Shown here: positions 8,963 through 17,937 of the stretch, piece after piece
Numbering within the stretch: the stretch's first letter is position 1
Layout: every line of letters starts with the position of its first letter
NCBI GenBank assembly: GCA_037623315.1
Contig: JBBJJH010000010.1
Span: forward strand, 1-64,000
DNA: 64,000 nt
DNA from: Halanaerobiaceae bacterium ANBcell28
Lineage (GTDB): Bacteria; Bacillota; Halanaerobiia; Halanaerobiales; DTU029
Direction of reading: 5' to 3'
Position numbers and translations under genes: made by a program
The notes under the pieces: model-generated
Told to the model about the DNA's origin: nothing
The model's database searches: none
What the model saw: only the letters and a program-made list of their open reading frames with translations

Positions 8963-11314
8963 TTATTTTTCAATTTTATCTAAAATTTCTGCCACCTGTT
9001 CAGCAGTAATTTCCCCTTTACTAAAGCTATGCAAGCGGAATATAGGTTTATCACTGATAGGAACATATTCTCTTGACTCAAGTAATTCTATTTGTTCAGG
9101 ACTTAATACTTCTTCCATAATCTTACGTCCCTGCTTATCATTCAACCAGTCTATTGCAGGTGTATCGGAACTAAGTTTTAGAGCTTTTTCCTCAGCAATA
9201 TCCAGTATAAATTCTTCACTCAATCTTATGTCTCTAGAAGAACTAGCGATTATAATTTGGTACTTATCATTTTCTGCAAACCATTTTTCTCTTTCAGTAC
9301 TATAATAGGCAAAGTCCCTATATGAAAGCTTGAAAGTAACAGTCTTACTTTCTCCTGCTTCCAGTTGTACCTTTTCAAAGCCTTTTAATTCTTTAATTGG
9401 TCTCATAACTGTTGGTTTATCCTGTCCAATATAAAGTTGTACTACTTCCTGGCCACTTACTGAGCCAATATTTTTTACTGTACATTTTATTTCTGCGATT
9501 AGCTCATTTTCATCTATTTTATCAACTTCCTTATTTTCAATCTGACTAGCATCAATCTTTTTAATCTCTAATCTACTATACTCAAAAACACTATAAGACA
9601 AACCATGGCCAAAAGGAAAAAGAGGCGCAATGTTTTTCTTATCATAATAGCGATAACCTACAAAAATTCCTTCTCCATAACGGACATGTCCTGCTTCTCC
9701 AGGATAATTAACAAAGGCAGGTGTATCCTCAAGACAAACAGGGAAAGTTTCTGCTAATTTCCCTGAAGGATTAGTTTCTCCAAAAATAATATCTACTACT
9801 GCTTCAGCTCCAGCCTGTCCTGGCAGCCATGCTTCTAGAACTGCATGAGCCTTATCAATCCATTGATCCATTGCTATTGCAGCACCATTATTTAAAACTA
9901 CAATTGTATTGGGCTGAACATCCAGAATAGCCTTTATAAGATCAACCTGTTTTTGAGGGATTTCAAGATCATTTCTATCATAACCTTCAGATTCTACATT
10001 CTCAGGTATTCCTGCAAAGATAATTACTCTATCCATCTTGGCAGCCAGCTTTTTAGCTTCATCTAATAAGTCTATCTCTGATTCTTTATTATCATCCTCT
10101 GATAATCTATACCCCTTAGCATATTCAATTTCCAGATTGAAATCATTTTTTCCATTTTTCATTTTAAGATATTTTTCTATCTCTTCCAGGGCATTTGATA
10201 CTTTAGTCGGGCGCACTTTAGAGCTTCCTGCCCCTTGATACCTTGGAGTTTCTGCCAGTTCTCCTAATATAGCAATTGAGGTTGATTCATCAAGTTTTAT
10301 AGGTAAAAGTTGATCTTCATTTTTCAAAAGTACCATGGACTCGGCAGCAGCTTTCCTGGCTAATTGATGATGTTTTTCGTAATCAAGTTCTGCTATCTTG
10401 TCTGTCCCGGTATTATTCTTATTTATGTTCTTTTCAAACTGCTCCTTATTTTCTTCCACTTTCTCAATTAACTGCAGGATTCTCTTGACTGCTTTATCCA
10501 GTTCTTTTTCGTCTAAACTACCATCTTTGACAGCATCTACAATCTTTTTGTCATTAACAGGTGATGAACCTGGCATTTCCAGATCAAGACCAGCTAAAAT
10601 ACCCTTAACCCTATCATGGGTAGCCCACCAGTCTGAAACCACAATTCCCTGGAAGCCCCACTCTTTTCTAAGTATTTCATCTAGAAGGTATTTGTTTTCA
10701 GCCCCAAAGGTTCCATTTATCTTATTATAGGCACACATTACAGTCCAGGGTTGAGCTTCCTTAACTGCCTTCTCAAAAGCTGGCAAATAGATTTCTCTTA
10801 ATGCTCGTTCACTAATTTCAGCATTTATAGAAAATCTCTGATGTTCTTGATTATTAGCTGTAAAATGTTTCAGTGATGTTCCTACTCCATTCTTTTGTAC
10901 ATTTTGGATATAAGTTGCTGCCATTTCTCCGGCTAAATAAGGATCTTCAGAGAAATATTCGAAATTACGACCACCTAAAGGATGTCTCTTAATATTTGTG
11001 CCTGGTCCAAGTAAGACATGTACATTATGATCAATTGCTTCCTCAGCCAGAGCATTTGCTACTTCACTTATTAAATCCCTATTCCAGGATGAGGCCAGAG
11101 CAGAAGCTGTTGGAAAACAGGTGCCTGGCTTATTAGGAATATCAAAGGCGTCTATTTTATCCAATCCTCTAAGACCATGTGGTCCATCAAACAAATTCAG
11201 ATGAGGTATTTCCAGTCGCTTTATCGGTTTAGTTGACCACCTACTTGCACCTGAACACAGTGAAGCTTTCTCTTCTAAAGTTAATTCCTTTAATAGTTCA
11301 TTTATATCTCTCAT
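8963..11314 (-). CDS. Glycoside hydrolase family 3 beta-glycosidase
   Basis: A 783-residue GH3 enzyme hydrolysing beta-linked glycosides, most likely beta-glucosides. The N-terminal TIM-barrel domain opens with LTLEEKASLCSGA and contains the substrate-pocket KHFTANNQE (about residue 155) and the nucleophile Asp in VVSDWWATHD (about 220). The alpha/beta sandwich domain follows (about 330-560, with GAGSSKVRPT), then a fibronectin-like domain (about 620-690, with VVQLYIGQDKPTV). No signal peptide is present, so the enzyme is probably cytoplasmic and acts on imported oligosaccharides. GAGGTG precedes the ATG. It is a single-gene unit with its own promoter and terminator; exact sugar specificity cannot be read from sequence. 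Confidence 0.93.
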   Translation of the reverse strand: MRDINELLKELTLEEKASLCSGASRWSTKPIKRLEIPHLNLFDGPHGLRGLDKIDAFDIPNKPGTCFPTASALASSWNRDLISEVANALAEEAIDHNVHVLLGPGTNIKRHPLGGRNFEYFSEDPYLAGEMAATYIQNVQKNGVGTSLKHFTANNQEHQRFSINAEISERALREIYLPAFEKAVKEAQPWTVMCAYNKINGTFGAENKYLLDEILRKEWGFQGIVVSDWWATHDRVKGILAGLDLEMPGSSPVNDKKIVDAVKDGSLDEKELDKAVKRILQLIEKVEENKEQFEKNINKNNTGTDKIAELDYEKHHQLARKAAAESMVLLKNEDQLLPIKLDESTSIAILGELAETPRYQGAGSSKVRPTKVSNALEEIEKYLKMKNGKNDFNLEIEYAKGYRLSEDDNKESEIDLLDEAKKLAAKMDRVIIFAGIPENVESEGYDRNDLEIPQKQVDLIKAILDVQPNTIVVLNNGAAIAMDQWIDKAHAVLEAWLPGQAGAEAVVDIIFGETNPSGKLAETFPVCLEDTPAFVNYPGEAGHVRYGEGIFVGYRYYDKKNIAPLFPFGHGLSYSVFEYSRLEIKKIDASQIENKEVDKIDENELIAEIKCTVKNIGSVSGQEVVQLYIGQDKPTVMRPIKELKGFEKVQLEAGESKTVTFKLSYRDFAYYSTEREKWFAENDKYQIIIASSSRDIRLSEEFILDIAEEKALKLSSDTPAIDWLNDKQGRKIMEEVLSPEQIELLESREYVPISDKPIFRLHSFSKGEITAEQVAEILDKIEK

Positions 11315-11343
11315 ATATATTCACCTCTTGTATTTTTTTATTT

Positions 11344-11375
11344 AATTACTGTAATTTAAAGTAAATATTATTATA
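11344..11375 (-). promoter_or_regulatory. Candidate promoter -10 and palindromic operator of the GH3 gene
   Basis: On the minus strand TATAAT occupies 11370-11375 without a good -35. Just downstream, 11344-11356 is a perfect odd palindrome AATTACTGTAATT placed between the expected start of transcription and the gene, where a repressor could block it. Confidence 0.35.
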
Positions 11376-11403
11376 AGCAAAATTCAAATCCATAAAACTA
11401 ACT

Positions 11404-11661
11404 TTATTTATATATAGCATAGTAGTCCGATTCCATATTACCCATTCTGCTTTCATACCATATTTTTGCATCATCTAAGGCCTTATTATATATGTACTTT
11501 CCAAGATTATTTAAGAAAAAATCCAGAAAATTTTCAGATGCGATAATTCCTATCTCTTCTCCCCTTTCCTCCTCAAAATAAAATTTAATTTCATCCATAA
11601 CTTGTTTCTTTTCTTCTTTAGATAAATTTAAATTCAAGTTATTATCTCTATTTTGACTCAT
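11404..11661 (-). CDS. DUF2164 family protein
   Basis: An 85-residue soluble acidic protein. The core LSKEEKKQVMDEIKFYFEE, FLDFFLNNLG and YNKALDDAKIWYESR followed by DYYAIYK is the DUF2164 pattern, a small family of unknown function common in Firmicutes. Length is normal for the family. GGAGGG precedes the ATG. It stands alone, divergent from the beta-barrel candidate at 11865. Confidence 0.8.
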   Translation of the reverse strand: MSQNRDNNLNLNLSKEEKKQVMDEIKFYFEEERGEEIGIIASENFLDFFLNNLGKYIYNKALDDAKIWYESRMGNMESDYYAIYK

Positions 11662-11864
11662 TAAATCCCTCCACTATCAAATCTAATGCTGACTTATTTT
11701 AGTTTATTATATCATATTAAAAAATTTAGGCAAAGAAAACTGATTCTTTCCGGAAAAATATTAAAATATTTCTGATATCTGAAAAAAAGTAAATAAAATA
11801 AGGAAGGATTTACATTAAACTTAACGAATAATTTATATGAGTCTTAATAGAAAGGAGAATTAAA

Positions 11865-12338
11865 ATGTGTTCTAAAAATCGCAAGTCTTTACTTTTACTA
11901 GTGTTTTTAATAACAGGAATACTCTTAGTTGGAAAAAGTAATACTGAAGCAGCTGAATTTAAAAGTGGAGTTTCTATCTATAATGATAATTATAGTGTTA
12001 AAGTACTAGAAATTTCTCCTCAAACAGGACATTCTTTTTATATAAATTCAAACAAAAGATTTGGTAAAGAAAGCTATAGTTACTTAAGTTTTGGTTTAAG
12101 ATACTATCTAGATGACAATTATCGTATTAGCCCTTTTATTACAGGTGAGTTCCATTCATTTGATAATGACTTTTTCTACAGAATTGGTGGCGGTTATAGG
12201 TTAGGAAGCCTTATTTTAGAAGGTGGCTATCGTAATTACGGTTCAAATAATATTTATTTTGGCTTATCATTGGATTATTCCTGGCAACAAGGTAGTACGT
12301 ATGGTCATATCAAAATCAGAAAAGAATCTTCTAATTAA
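11865..12338 (+). CDS. Predicted secreted outer-membrane beta-barrel protein
   Basis: The 157-residue product opens with a Sec signal peptide: basic MCSKNRK, a hydrophobic core LLLLVFLITGILLV, and a likely cleavage near NTEAA. The mature part of about 127 residues is rich in Gly, Tyr, Phe and Ser and shows alternating strand patterns such as YSYLSFGLRYYL, ISPFITGEFHSF, FFYRIGGGYRL, ILEGGYRNYG and IYFGLSLDYSW, as in small eight-stranded barrels. The last residues (IRKESSN) lack the usual terminal aromatic. No family is recognised. If right, it places the organism among diderm Firmicutes. Ribosome site AAAGGAG; single-gene unit. Confidence 0.6.
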   Translation: MCSKNRKSLLLLVFLITGILLVGKSNTEAAEFKSGVSIYNDNYSVKVLEISPQTGHSFYINSNKRFGKESYSYLSFGLRYYLDDNYRISPFITGEFHSFDNDFFYRIGGGYRLGSLILEGGYRNYGSNNIYFGLSLDYSWQQGSTYGHIKIRKESSN

Positions 12339-12341
12339 AAA

Positions 12342-12368
12342 TTATCCAGGCCTAAAGAACCTGGATAA
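12342..12368. terminator. Hairpin terminator between convergent genes
   Basis: Nine-base arms TTATCCAGG and CCTGGATAA. The minus-strand exit has five T, the plus-strand exit only a loose T-rich run, so it may serve both neighbours. Confidence 0.6.
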
Positions 12369-12416
12369 ATTCTTTAAATAGATATGATTAAATATCATAG
12401 TTACTACATATAGAAA

Positions 12417-13381
12417 TTAAATAAAATCAAGATAAGGTATATCATTCTCAATATTAAACTTCATTTCTTTTAATGTTTTTTCTTGATCTTCATTCAAATT
12501 GTTCATATCCCAGCAATATTTAACAAAGACTATAAACAATAACATGTCCCTGTATTTCAAGAAAACAGGTAATTGCTTAAGCCAATAATACTATTTTCCT
12601 TGCTATACCCTTCCATAAAGCTATCGAGAAATTTCTTAGCAAACCCTTCTCTTTCATGCTTCTTCTCTGGCGCTCCCCACCATACCGCATGATATAGAGC
12701 AATAGCTATATCAGATATAAACCAGCCATAAACACTATCATCAAAATCAAAAACATTAATCTTATCTTTGTCTAGCAAAAAATTATAGTGATGAAAGTCA
12801 TTATGTATTAATCCATAGGAATCTTTATCTTTACTTAAATTTCTTAAATCACTAAGAAGAGACCACCATTTTTCAATTACTAGATCATAAGAATTAAGGT
12901 GCAGGTCAGGAGCATATATACCTCCCTCATCCCATTCTCCTCTTTTTACCTTTTTATCAGCTATCTTGTACTTTTTTGAAAGAGAATGAATCTTTCCCAT
13001 AGTCTGTCCCCATCTTTGAAAAAGATAAGCATTCCAGATATTGTCATCTTTTTCATCAATAGCTACACCTTGAGCCTTTTCAAAGGCAGTTACAATATAT
13101 GTTCTACCATCATCTTGAATAACACTGAGAAATTCTTCATTTTTTGTTTTAATGGGTTGTGATACGCTAACACCATTTTTCTTCAGATAATCTAACCATT
13201 CTATTTCTGCCTTAATTCCATTAACACATTCCAATGGTCTTTCAGAAAACCTAAGAATATAACTTCTATTACTCCTTTCAAATTCATAAATAAGGTTAGT
13301 AGAGTTACTTACAAACTTCAGTGATTTCTTTTCAAATTGAAAGCTATCTGCCGACTTATGTAAGACATTTTCGTTTATCAT
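12417..13381 (-). pseudogene. Frameshifted phosphotransferase (APH / homoserine-kinase-II-like)
   Basis: The first 274 codons (12557-13381) encode an aminoglycoside-phosphotransferase-fold protein: an N-lobe, GLIHNDFHHYNFLL (catalytic loop with Asp) and INVFDFDDS (metal-binding DFD). The frame then ends abruptly at 12557. In another frame the family-like C-terminus continues, WLKQLPVFLKYRDMLL, then KTLKEMKFNIENDIPYLDF to a stop at 12417. The switch must fall within about 12575-12590, since the second frame has a stop just upstream, and fits loss of one base. No long homopolymer is there. Either a real mutation or a sequence error; small-molecule substrate unknown. Confidence 0.8.
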
Positions 13382-13454
13382 AACTACACCCTTCCTTAGA
13401 CAGTAATGGAACTATTATACAATTCTTTATGAAATTTGTCAAAATTATCTAGCT

Positions 13455-14354
13455 TCATTCACAAGCTTTTTCCATAAGGGGTATCCATATTTCACAATAG
13501 TCTTTACCATTCTCAGATATACCATAGAGTTCAAGTTCATAACTACCTAATGGCTCATAGTCTGCTGTAGGAAACCACTCACTATAAATACGTTTCCACA
13601 AATCTTGTATAACTTGCGATGTTTTATCTTTACTATGCTCTTCGGACTTGAATATTGCCCAGGTTAATGCAGGAATCTTTGCTGTGTCAAATCCTTCTGC
13701 TACTCCACTTTCAGGTGTAAAAGCAGATAACAAATATGGGAAAGTATTTTCTCCAGTATCCCTATAAGATATAGCAGCCATAACTGGTTTTATTCCTACC
13801 AATGATTCATCACAACTTAGGTCAGATGCCCCCTCAATACGTTTTAGAGTTCCTTTTTCAATAGACTTTAACCAAAATTTTGGTATTTGTTTGCTATCTT
13901 CATCTTCAATTAGAAATATTTCTTCAACTCCAAAAATTGAAAAGCCATCTTTTTTTTCGATTCGATAATCCATCTCCAGATCACCTTTAATTGATATTTG
14001 AAAGGAAATACGTGGATAGGCTTTCAAATTTACTCCCATCTTTCTTGCACTGCTAGGAGTAACTCCATGAATATTTTGAAAAGTACGAGCAAAGGCTTCA
14101 GGAGATTGATAACCATACTTATAAGCAAGGTCTATTACCTTAATATTAGTATTTTGAAGTTCAAAAGCAGCTAATGTAAAACGCCGCCGTCTTCTATACT
14201 CTGATAAAGGTATATCAATAATATAAGAGAATACACGTTGGAAATTATATATAGAACAGCTTGCTAGTTCAGCTATCCTATTATAATCAATTTCTCCTGC
14301 AAGATTACTCTCAATATACTCCATTGCATTATTCATTCGTTTAAGCCAATCCAT
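13455..14354 (-). CDS. AraC-family regulator with GyrI-like ligand-binding domain
   Basis: A 299-residue regulator. Residues about 1-110 form the AraC DNA-binding domain with two helix-turn-helix units (IAELASCSIYNFQRVFSYI and DLAYKYGYQSPEAFARTF). From about 120 comes a GyrI-like effector domain (YRIEKKDGFSIFGVEE to FPTADYEPLGSYELELYG), as in Rob/BmrR-type drug sensors. The ATG at 14354 is chosen because GGAGGG lies seven bases ahead; the in-frame ATG at 14369 overlaps that ribosome site. The stand-alone GyrI-like gene 28 nt upstream is homologous to its C-terminal half, so the two probably respond to related ligands. Confidence 0.85.
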   Translation of the reverse strand: MDWLKRMNNAMEYIESNLAGEIDYNRIAELASCSIYNFQRVFSYIIDIPLSEYRRRRRFTLAAFELQNTNIKVIDLAYKYGYQSPEAFARTFQNIHGVTPSSARKMGVNLKAYPRISFQISIKGDLEMDYRIEKKDGFSIFGVEEIFLIEDEDSKQIPKFWLKSIEKGTLKRIEGASDLSCDESLVGIKPVMAAISYRDTGENTFPYLLSAFTPESGVAEGFDTAKIPALTWAIFKSEEHSKDKTSQVIQDLWKRIYSEWFPTADYEPLGSYELELYGISENGKDYCEIWIPLMEKACE

Positions 14355-14382
14355 TATAATTCCCTCCATTTAATTAAAAAAC

Positions 14383-14856
14383 TTACTTTTCAACTATTGG
14401 TAGCCAAAATTCTATTTTATCCTTATGATACACTTCCATTTCAGGACCATATGCATGTTTGTAATGAGATGAAGGTAACCATTCTTTGAAAGCATACATT
14501 TCACAGTCATATAGAGCCTTAATTTCAGTGTCATTTTTTGAAAATATAGCCCATTTAAATTCATTCACATTATAGACTTCAAGTTCACCCTGATAGCTTA
14601 TATTATCTGGATATTCAATTGAAACAAAAAAATAGAAATCTCTATTTTCTGGATCATTTTCTGTACATGATAATCCTATATGTGTTCCATTTGTGATAGG
14701 GCACCCATAATTTTCTCTAATCTCATTCAACTTTTCAATAAGTCCATTTTCATGACTAAGTCTCCAAAAATCAGAAAATTGTTCCAGCTTGGTAATATAA
14801 ATCTTTTCACCTATAATCCTAAATGAATCCTTTTTTTCAATTCTAACATTGACCAT
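14383..14856 (-). CDS. Stand-alone GyrI-like small-molecule-binding protein
   Basis: A 157-residue protein made only of the effector-binding fold: opening VNVRIEKKDSFRIIGEKI, middle GLSCTENDPEN and YFFVSIEY, end SSHYKHAYGPEMEVYHKDK and EFWLPIVEK. The wording closely parallels residues 120-299 of the following AraC regulator. Such single-domain proteins bind hydrophobic or cationic compounds and some are hydrolases; which applies here cannot be seen. AAAGGAGG precedes the ATG. Probably one operon with 13455-14354. Confidence 0.75.
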   Translation of the reverse strand: MVNVRIEKKDSFRIIGEKIYITKLEQFSDFWRLSHENGLIEKLNEIRENYGCPITNGTHIGLSCTENDPENRDFYFFVSIEYPDNISYQGELEVYNVNEFKWAIFSKNDTEIKALYDCEMYAFKEWLPSSHYKHAYGPEMEVYHKDKIEFWLPIVEK

Positions 14857-15037
14857 TATATTGCCTCCTTTTTATTATTTAATGGACAGTATTTTTATAC
14901 TTTTTTCCTTGTACAAGGCTTAACATTTTGCAAATGCTAATTAAAGTATAAATGATCTTGGGAGTTATTTCAGTTCATTTTCTGCCCGATAATCCTAGTT
15001 TATTTATAAAAAGATGGCTCAATGATATGTATTTTAA

Positions 15038-15613
15038 TTAAGTAATATGACGACCAAGGTAAGCAAGGCATGAACGAAATGATGCTACAAATGGTGTATT
15101 TTCACCTTCGCCAAATGCAGGTACACCATACAAAACAGTGCTATCAATATTTTCCAGGGTCTTCTTATCTTGAAATATTTTATTAGATATGGAGTTTTTA
15201 ACACTACAATCTTCTTGAATTTTATTACTACTGGTTTCACTGTTTACTATAAAAGGCCCATAAATACCAGGAACAATTATTTTGGAACTCACATTTTCTT
15301 TCTTTTTTCGAAATTGACTGGGGCTTTCTCCAAACTCTCTGCGAAAAGCCCTTGTAAAAGAATCATGTGAATTAAAACCATAGCTTACGGCAATGTCAAG
15401 TATATTTATATCTGTATTAATTAATTTAAAAGCAGCATGAGATAGTTTACGCTTCTTTATGTATCTAACTAATGTTTGACCGTTAGCTTCTCGAAATAAT
15501 GCTCTAAAATGAGATCTAGAAAAACCTGCTATATCTGCAATTTCTTCATCACTAATATCCTCAGTCACCCGGTTTTCTATATAATCTAAAACAGCCGTAA
15601 AAGCAACAAACAT
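15038..15613 (-). CDS. AraC-family regulator, probably truncated at the C-terminus
   Basis: The product (191 residues) begins with an AraC DNA-binding domain: helix-turn-helix units at about 22-42 (DEEIADIAGFSRSHFRALF) and 70-95 (ILDIAVSYGFNSHDSFTRAF), ending SPSQFRKKK. A linker leads to STVLYGVPAFGEGENTPF and SCLAYLGRHIT, then stops. In similar AraC proteins this motif starts a long sensing domain resembling the N-terminus of butirosin protein BtrH, from memory, so roughly half may be lost. The next 150 bases hold no continuation. The ATG at 15613 follows GGAGGTG; the TTG one codon earlier is not needed. Confidence 0.6.
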   Translation of the reverse strand: MFVAFTAVLDYIENRVTEDISDEEIADIAGFSRSHFRALFREANGQTLVRYIKKRKLSHAAFKLINTDINILDIAVSYGFNSHDSFTRAFRREFGESPSQFRKKKENVSSKIIVPGIYGPFIVNSETSSNKIQEDCSVKNSISNKIFQDKKTLENIDSTVLYGVPAFGEGENTPFVASFRSCLAYLGRHIT

Positions 15614-15706
15614 CAAAACACCTCCAGAACTTAAATACTATAATATCATAGTGAGTTTATAAAAACTCGACATTTTTGATGAAACTTTTTAAAAATACAG
15701 TTCTGT

Positions 15707-16393
15707 TTAAACCATATAATTTAATAACTGAGATAAAGAAACTATTTCAATACATTCTTTATCTAACTTTTTTAATGAGCAAAGGGATAAGATATAATTT
15801 TCATATAGTTTATGCTGCCAAAAAAAGTATGGTTTCAACTCTTTTTGACTAAATATTTTTATATCATCTTTTTTTATTTTAAAGGAAAAAGTATTTAAAG
15901 GTATTGATAAACCCTTGCCTTCAGCCTTGATATAGCTTTCTTTTAAAGTCCATAACTTATAAAAATATTCTAATCTTTTCTCTTTATCTATTTTAAGTAA
16001 ATCATTAAATTCATCTTTAGAAAAAAATCTCTTAGCAATATTATAATCTATTGTTTTTATTAGCTCTACATCTACACCTAAAGGCTTATTACCTACAGCA
16101 CATACAACCCAGTCTCCAGAATGAGAAATGTTAAAATAAAAATCTTTAGGTTTCAAAAGAAAGGGTTTACCATATTCATTACTAGAAAACTTCAGTAAGT
16201 CATTGTCAATATCTAAATTTTTACAGATAGCATATCTAACTAATATATCTCCAAGTAAACACCGTTGTGCATCTTGAAAAAATCTAAATCTCTTAATCCT
16301 ATTTTGCTTTTCTGGAGAAATCAAATTTAAAAAAATGTTATATATTTTATTATCCAATTCTTCTGATATATTAATTCCGTATATCTTAATCAT
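15707..16393 (-). CDS. 4'-phosphopantetheinyl transferase, Sfp type
   Basis: A 228-residue transferase that moves phosphopantetheine from CoA to a carrier-protein serine. Motifs are complete: FNISHSGDWVVCAV, GVDVELI (Mg-binding Asp and Glu) and WTLKESYIKAEGKGL. The two-fold length is that of Sfp rather than the short AcpS type. The ATG at 16393 is chosen because GAGGAGG lies nine bases before it; upstream in-frame codons lack a ribosome site. No polyketide, peptide synthetase or carrier-protein gene is in the window, so its target is elsewhere, perhaps the fatty-acid carrier protein. Confidence 0.88.
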   Translation of the reverse strand: MIKIYGINISEELDNKIYNIFLNLISPEKQNRIKRFRFFQDAQRCLLGDILVRYAICKNLDIDNDLLKFSSNEYGKPFLLKPKDFYFNISHSGDWVVCAVGNKPLGVDVELIKTIDYNIAKRFFSKDEFNDLLKIDKEKRLEYFYKLWTLKESYIKAEGKGLSIPLNTFSFKIKKDDIKIFSQKELKPYFFWQHKLYENYILSLCSLKKLDKECIEIVSLSQLLNYMV

Positions 16394-16636
16394 AGAAATT
16401 AACCTCCTCAAAGTAAAAAATAATATACCTTGTTTTTCACTTATATTTATTTTCACTTATTCTGTAATTTAATCTTACCTCATGTTTTTCATTAAAGCTC
16501 TTTCAATTAAAAGTTTGATTATTGCTTCCATATTTCGAAAGTTTCATATGTATTTATTTCTAGATAGTATGTGAAATACCTTTTAAAGAGATTTTATATC
16601 ACGCGATAAAACTCCTCCCATGTCTTTAAAATTTAA

Positions 16637-16666
16637 GTTATATTATTCTACATACTACAATACTAT
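16637..16666 (+). promoter_or_regulatory. SigE-like sporulation promoter of ylbJ
   Basis: GTTATATT at 16637-16644 and AATACTAT at 16659-16666 are 14 bases apart. They resemble the mother-cell SigE boxes of Bacillus (GTCATATT and CATACAAT, from memory), giving a leader of about 35 nt. ylbJ belongs to the SigE regulon in B. subtilis. Confidence 0.45.
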
Positions 16667-16706
16667 ATATAAAGAGAAACGAATAAAAATTTGGGAGGAT
16701 AAAGAA

Positions 16707-17930
16707 ATGTATACTAAACAGGAGAAAAAATATATAATTGCTGCAGTAACCGCAGTCGTTATAACTATTTGTATCATAATATTTTCTGAACAGGCTTTTG
16801 AAGCAGCTATTGAAGGCTTAGAAGTATGGTGGAATGTGGTCTTTCCTTCTTTATTACCCTTTTTTATCATTGCTGAAATCTTAATGGGCTTAGGTGTAGT
16901 TCACTTCCTTGGAGCATTATTGGAACCTTTAATGAGACCAGTCTTTAAAGTTCCAGGAGTAGGTGCTTTTGCTATGGCAATGGGATTAGCATCTGGATAT
17001 CCTATAGGAGCAAAGATAACAGGAAATTTAAGAAGAAAAAATCTTTGTAGCAAGACAGAAGCAGAACGATTGGTGGCATTTACTAATACTGCAGATCCAC
17101 TATTTATGATTGGTGCTGTAGCAGTAGGAATGTTTCATAGAGCTGAACTTGGAATAATTCTAGCTGCTGCACATTATATCTCTAGTTTAATCGTTGGTTT
17201 TTCTCTTCGTTTCTATAAAGGAGAAGAAGATAGAACTATCTTAAAGTCCAGTTCTTATCAAAAAAGAAGAAAAAATATATTTTCTTATGCTATTGACGAA
17301 TTAGTTGAAGCTAGAAAAAAAGACGGCAGAAGTACTGGTGAATTAATAGGTGATTCAATTAAAGAATCCATTAATACCCTTTTGTTAGTTGGAGGCTTCA
17401 TTATTTTATTTTCAGTATTAACTAGAATGTTTTTAGTTACAGGAATAATAACTATCATTAGTAATTTTTTAATTAATATACTACATCCTTTAGGATTTAC
17501 TGAAGCAATGGTTCTTCCTTTAGTCAGTGGTTTTTTTGAAATTTCTAATGGTACAAATCTTGCCAGTCAGGCAGTAGCACCATTATTACATCAAGTTATT
17601 ATTGCTAGTGCTATTATTGCCTGGAGTGGCATGTCAGTACACGCACAGGTAGCTACTATGATTAATGGTACTGATATAAGGCTTAAACCATATATATTTG
17701 CAAGAATTTTACAAAGTATTTTAGCTGGCATATTAACCATCTTTTTATTTAGACCTTTCCAAGGTGCAGTTGAAACAACTTTTATGCCTTTTTTACAAGG
17801 ATTTAATACTCAACGTGGATTTATGTTCATATCACTAATCTTCATTTCATTGCTTACAATCACTTTAACTATTTCTCTAGGAATCTACTTTTTACAAAGA
17901 ATCAAAATAATAATCTTTTATAACAAGTAA
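16707..17930 (+). CDS. ylbJ: Sporulation integral membrane protein YlbJ
   Basis: A 407-residue polytopic membrane protein of the nucleoside-recognition (Gate) family. Diagnostic stretches are WWNVVFPSLLPFFIIAEIL, GAFAMAMGLASGYPIGAK and FTNTADPLFMIGAVAVGMF, with a second Gate-like half near PLVSGFFEISNGTNLA. In B. subtilis YlbJ is made in the mother cell and is needed for proper spore formation. The ATG at 16707 follows GGGAGG; the longer reading to 16620 has no ribosome site. It implies that the organism sporulates or recently did, though homologues also occur in some non-sporulating relatives. Confidence 0.88.
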   Translation: MYTKQEKKYIIAAVTAVVITICIIIFSEQAFEAAIEGLEVWWNVVFPSLLPFFIIAEILMGLGVVHFLGALLEPLMRPVFKVPGVGAFAMAMGLASGYPIGAKITGNLRRKNLCSKTEAERLVAFTNTADPLFMIGAVAVGMFHRAELGIILAAAHYISSLIVGFSLRFYKGEEDRTILKSSSYQKRRKNIFSYAIDELVEARKKDGRSTGELIGDSIKESINTLLLVGGFIILFSVLTRMFLVTGIITIISNFLINILHPLGFTEAMVLPLVSGFFEISNGTNLASQAVAPLLHQVIIASAIIAWSGMSVHAQVATMINGTDIRLKPYIFARILQSILAGILTIFLFRPFQGAVETTFMPFLQGFNTQRGFMFISLIFISLLTITLTISLGIYFLQRIKIIIFYNK

Positions 17931-17937
17931 AAAAAAC

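Noticed and set aside
10398-10730. Plus-strand ORF of 110 codons inside the GH3 gene
   Set aside because: Antisense shadow of a strongly conserved coding region, with no ribosome site and a low-complexity Ser/Leu-rich product.
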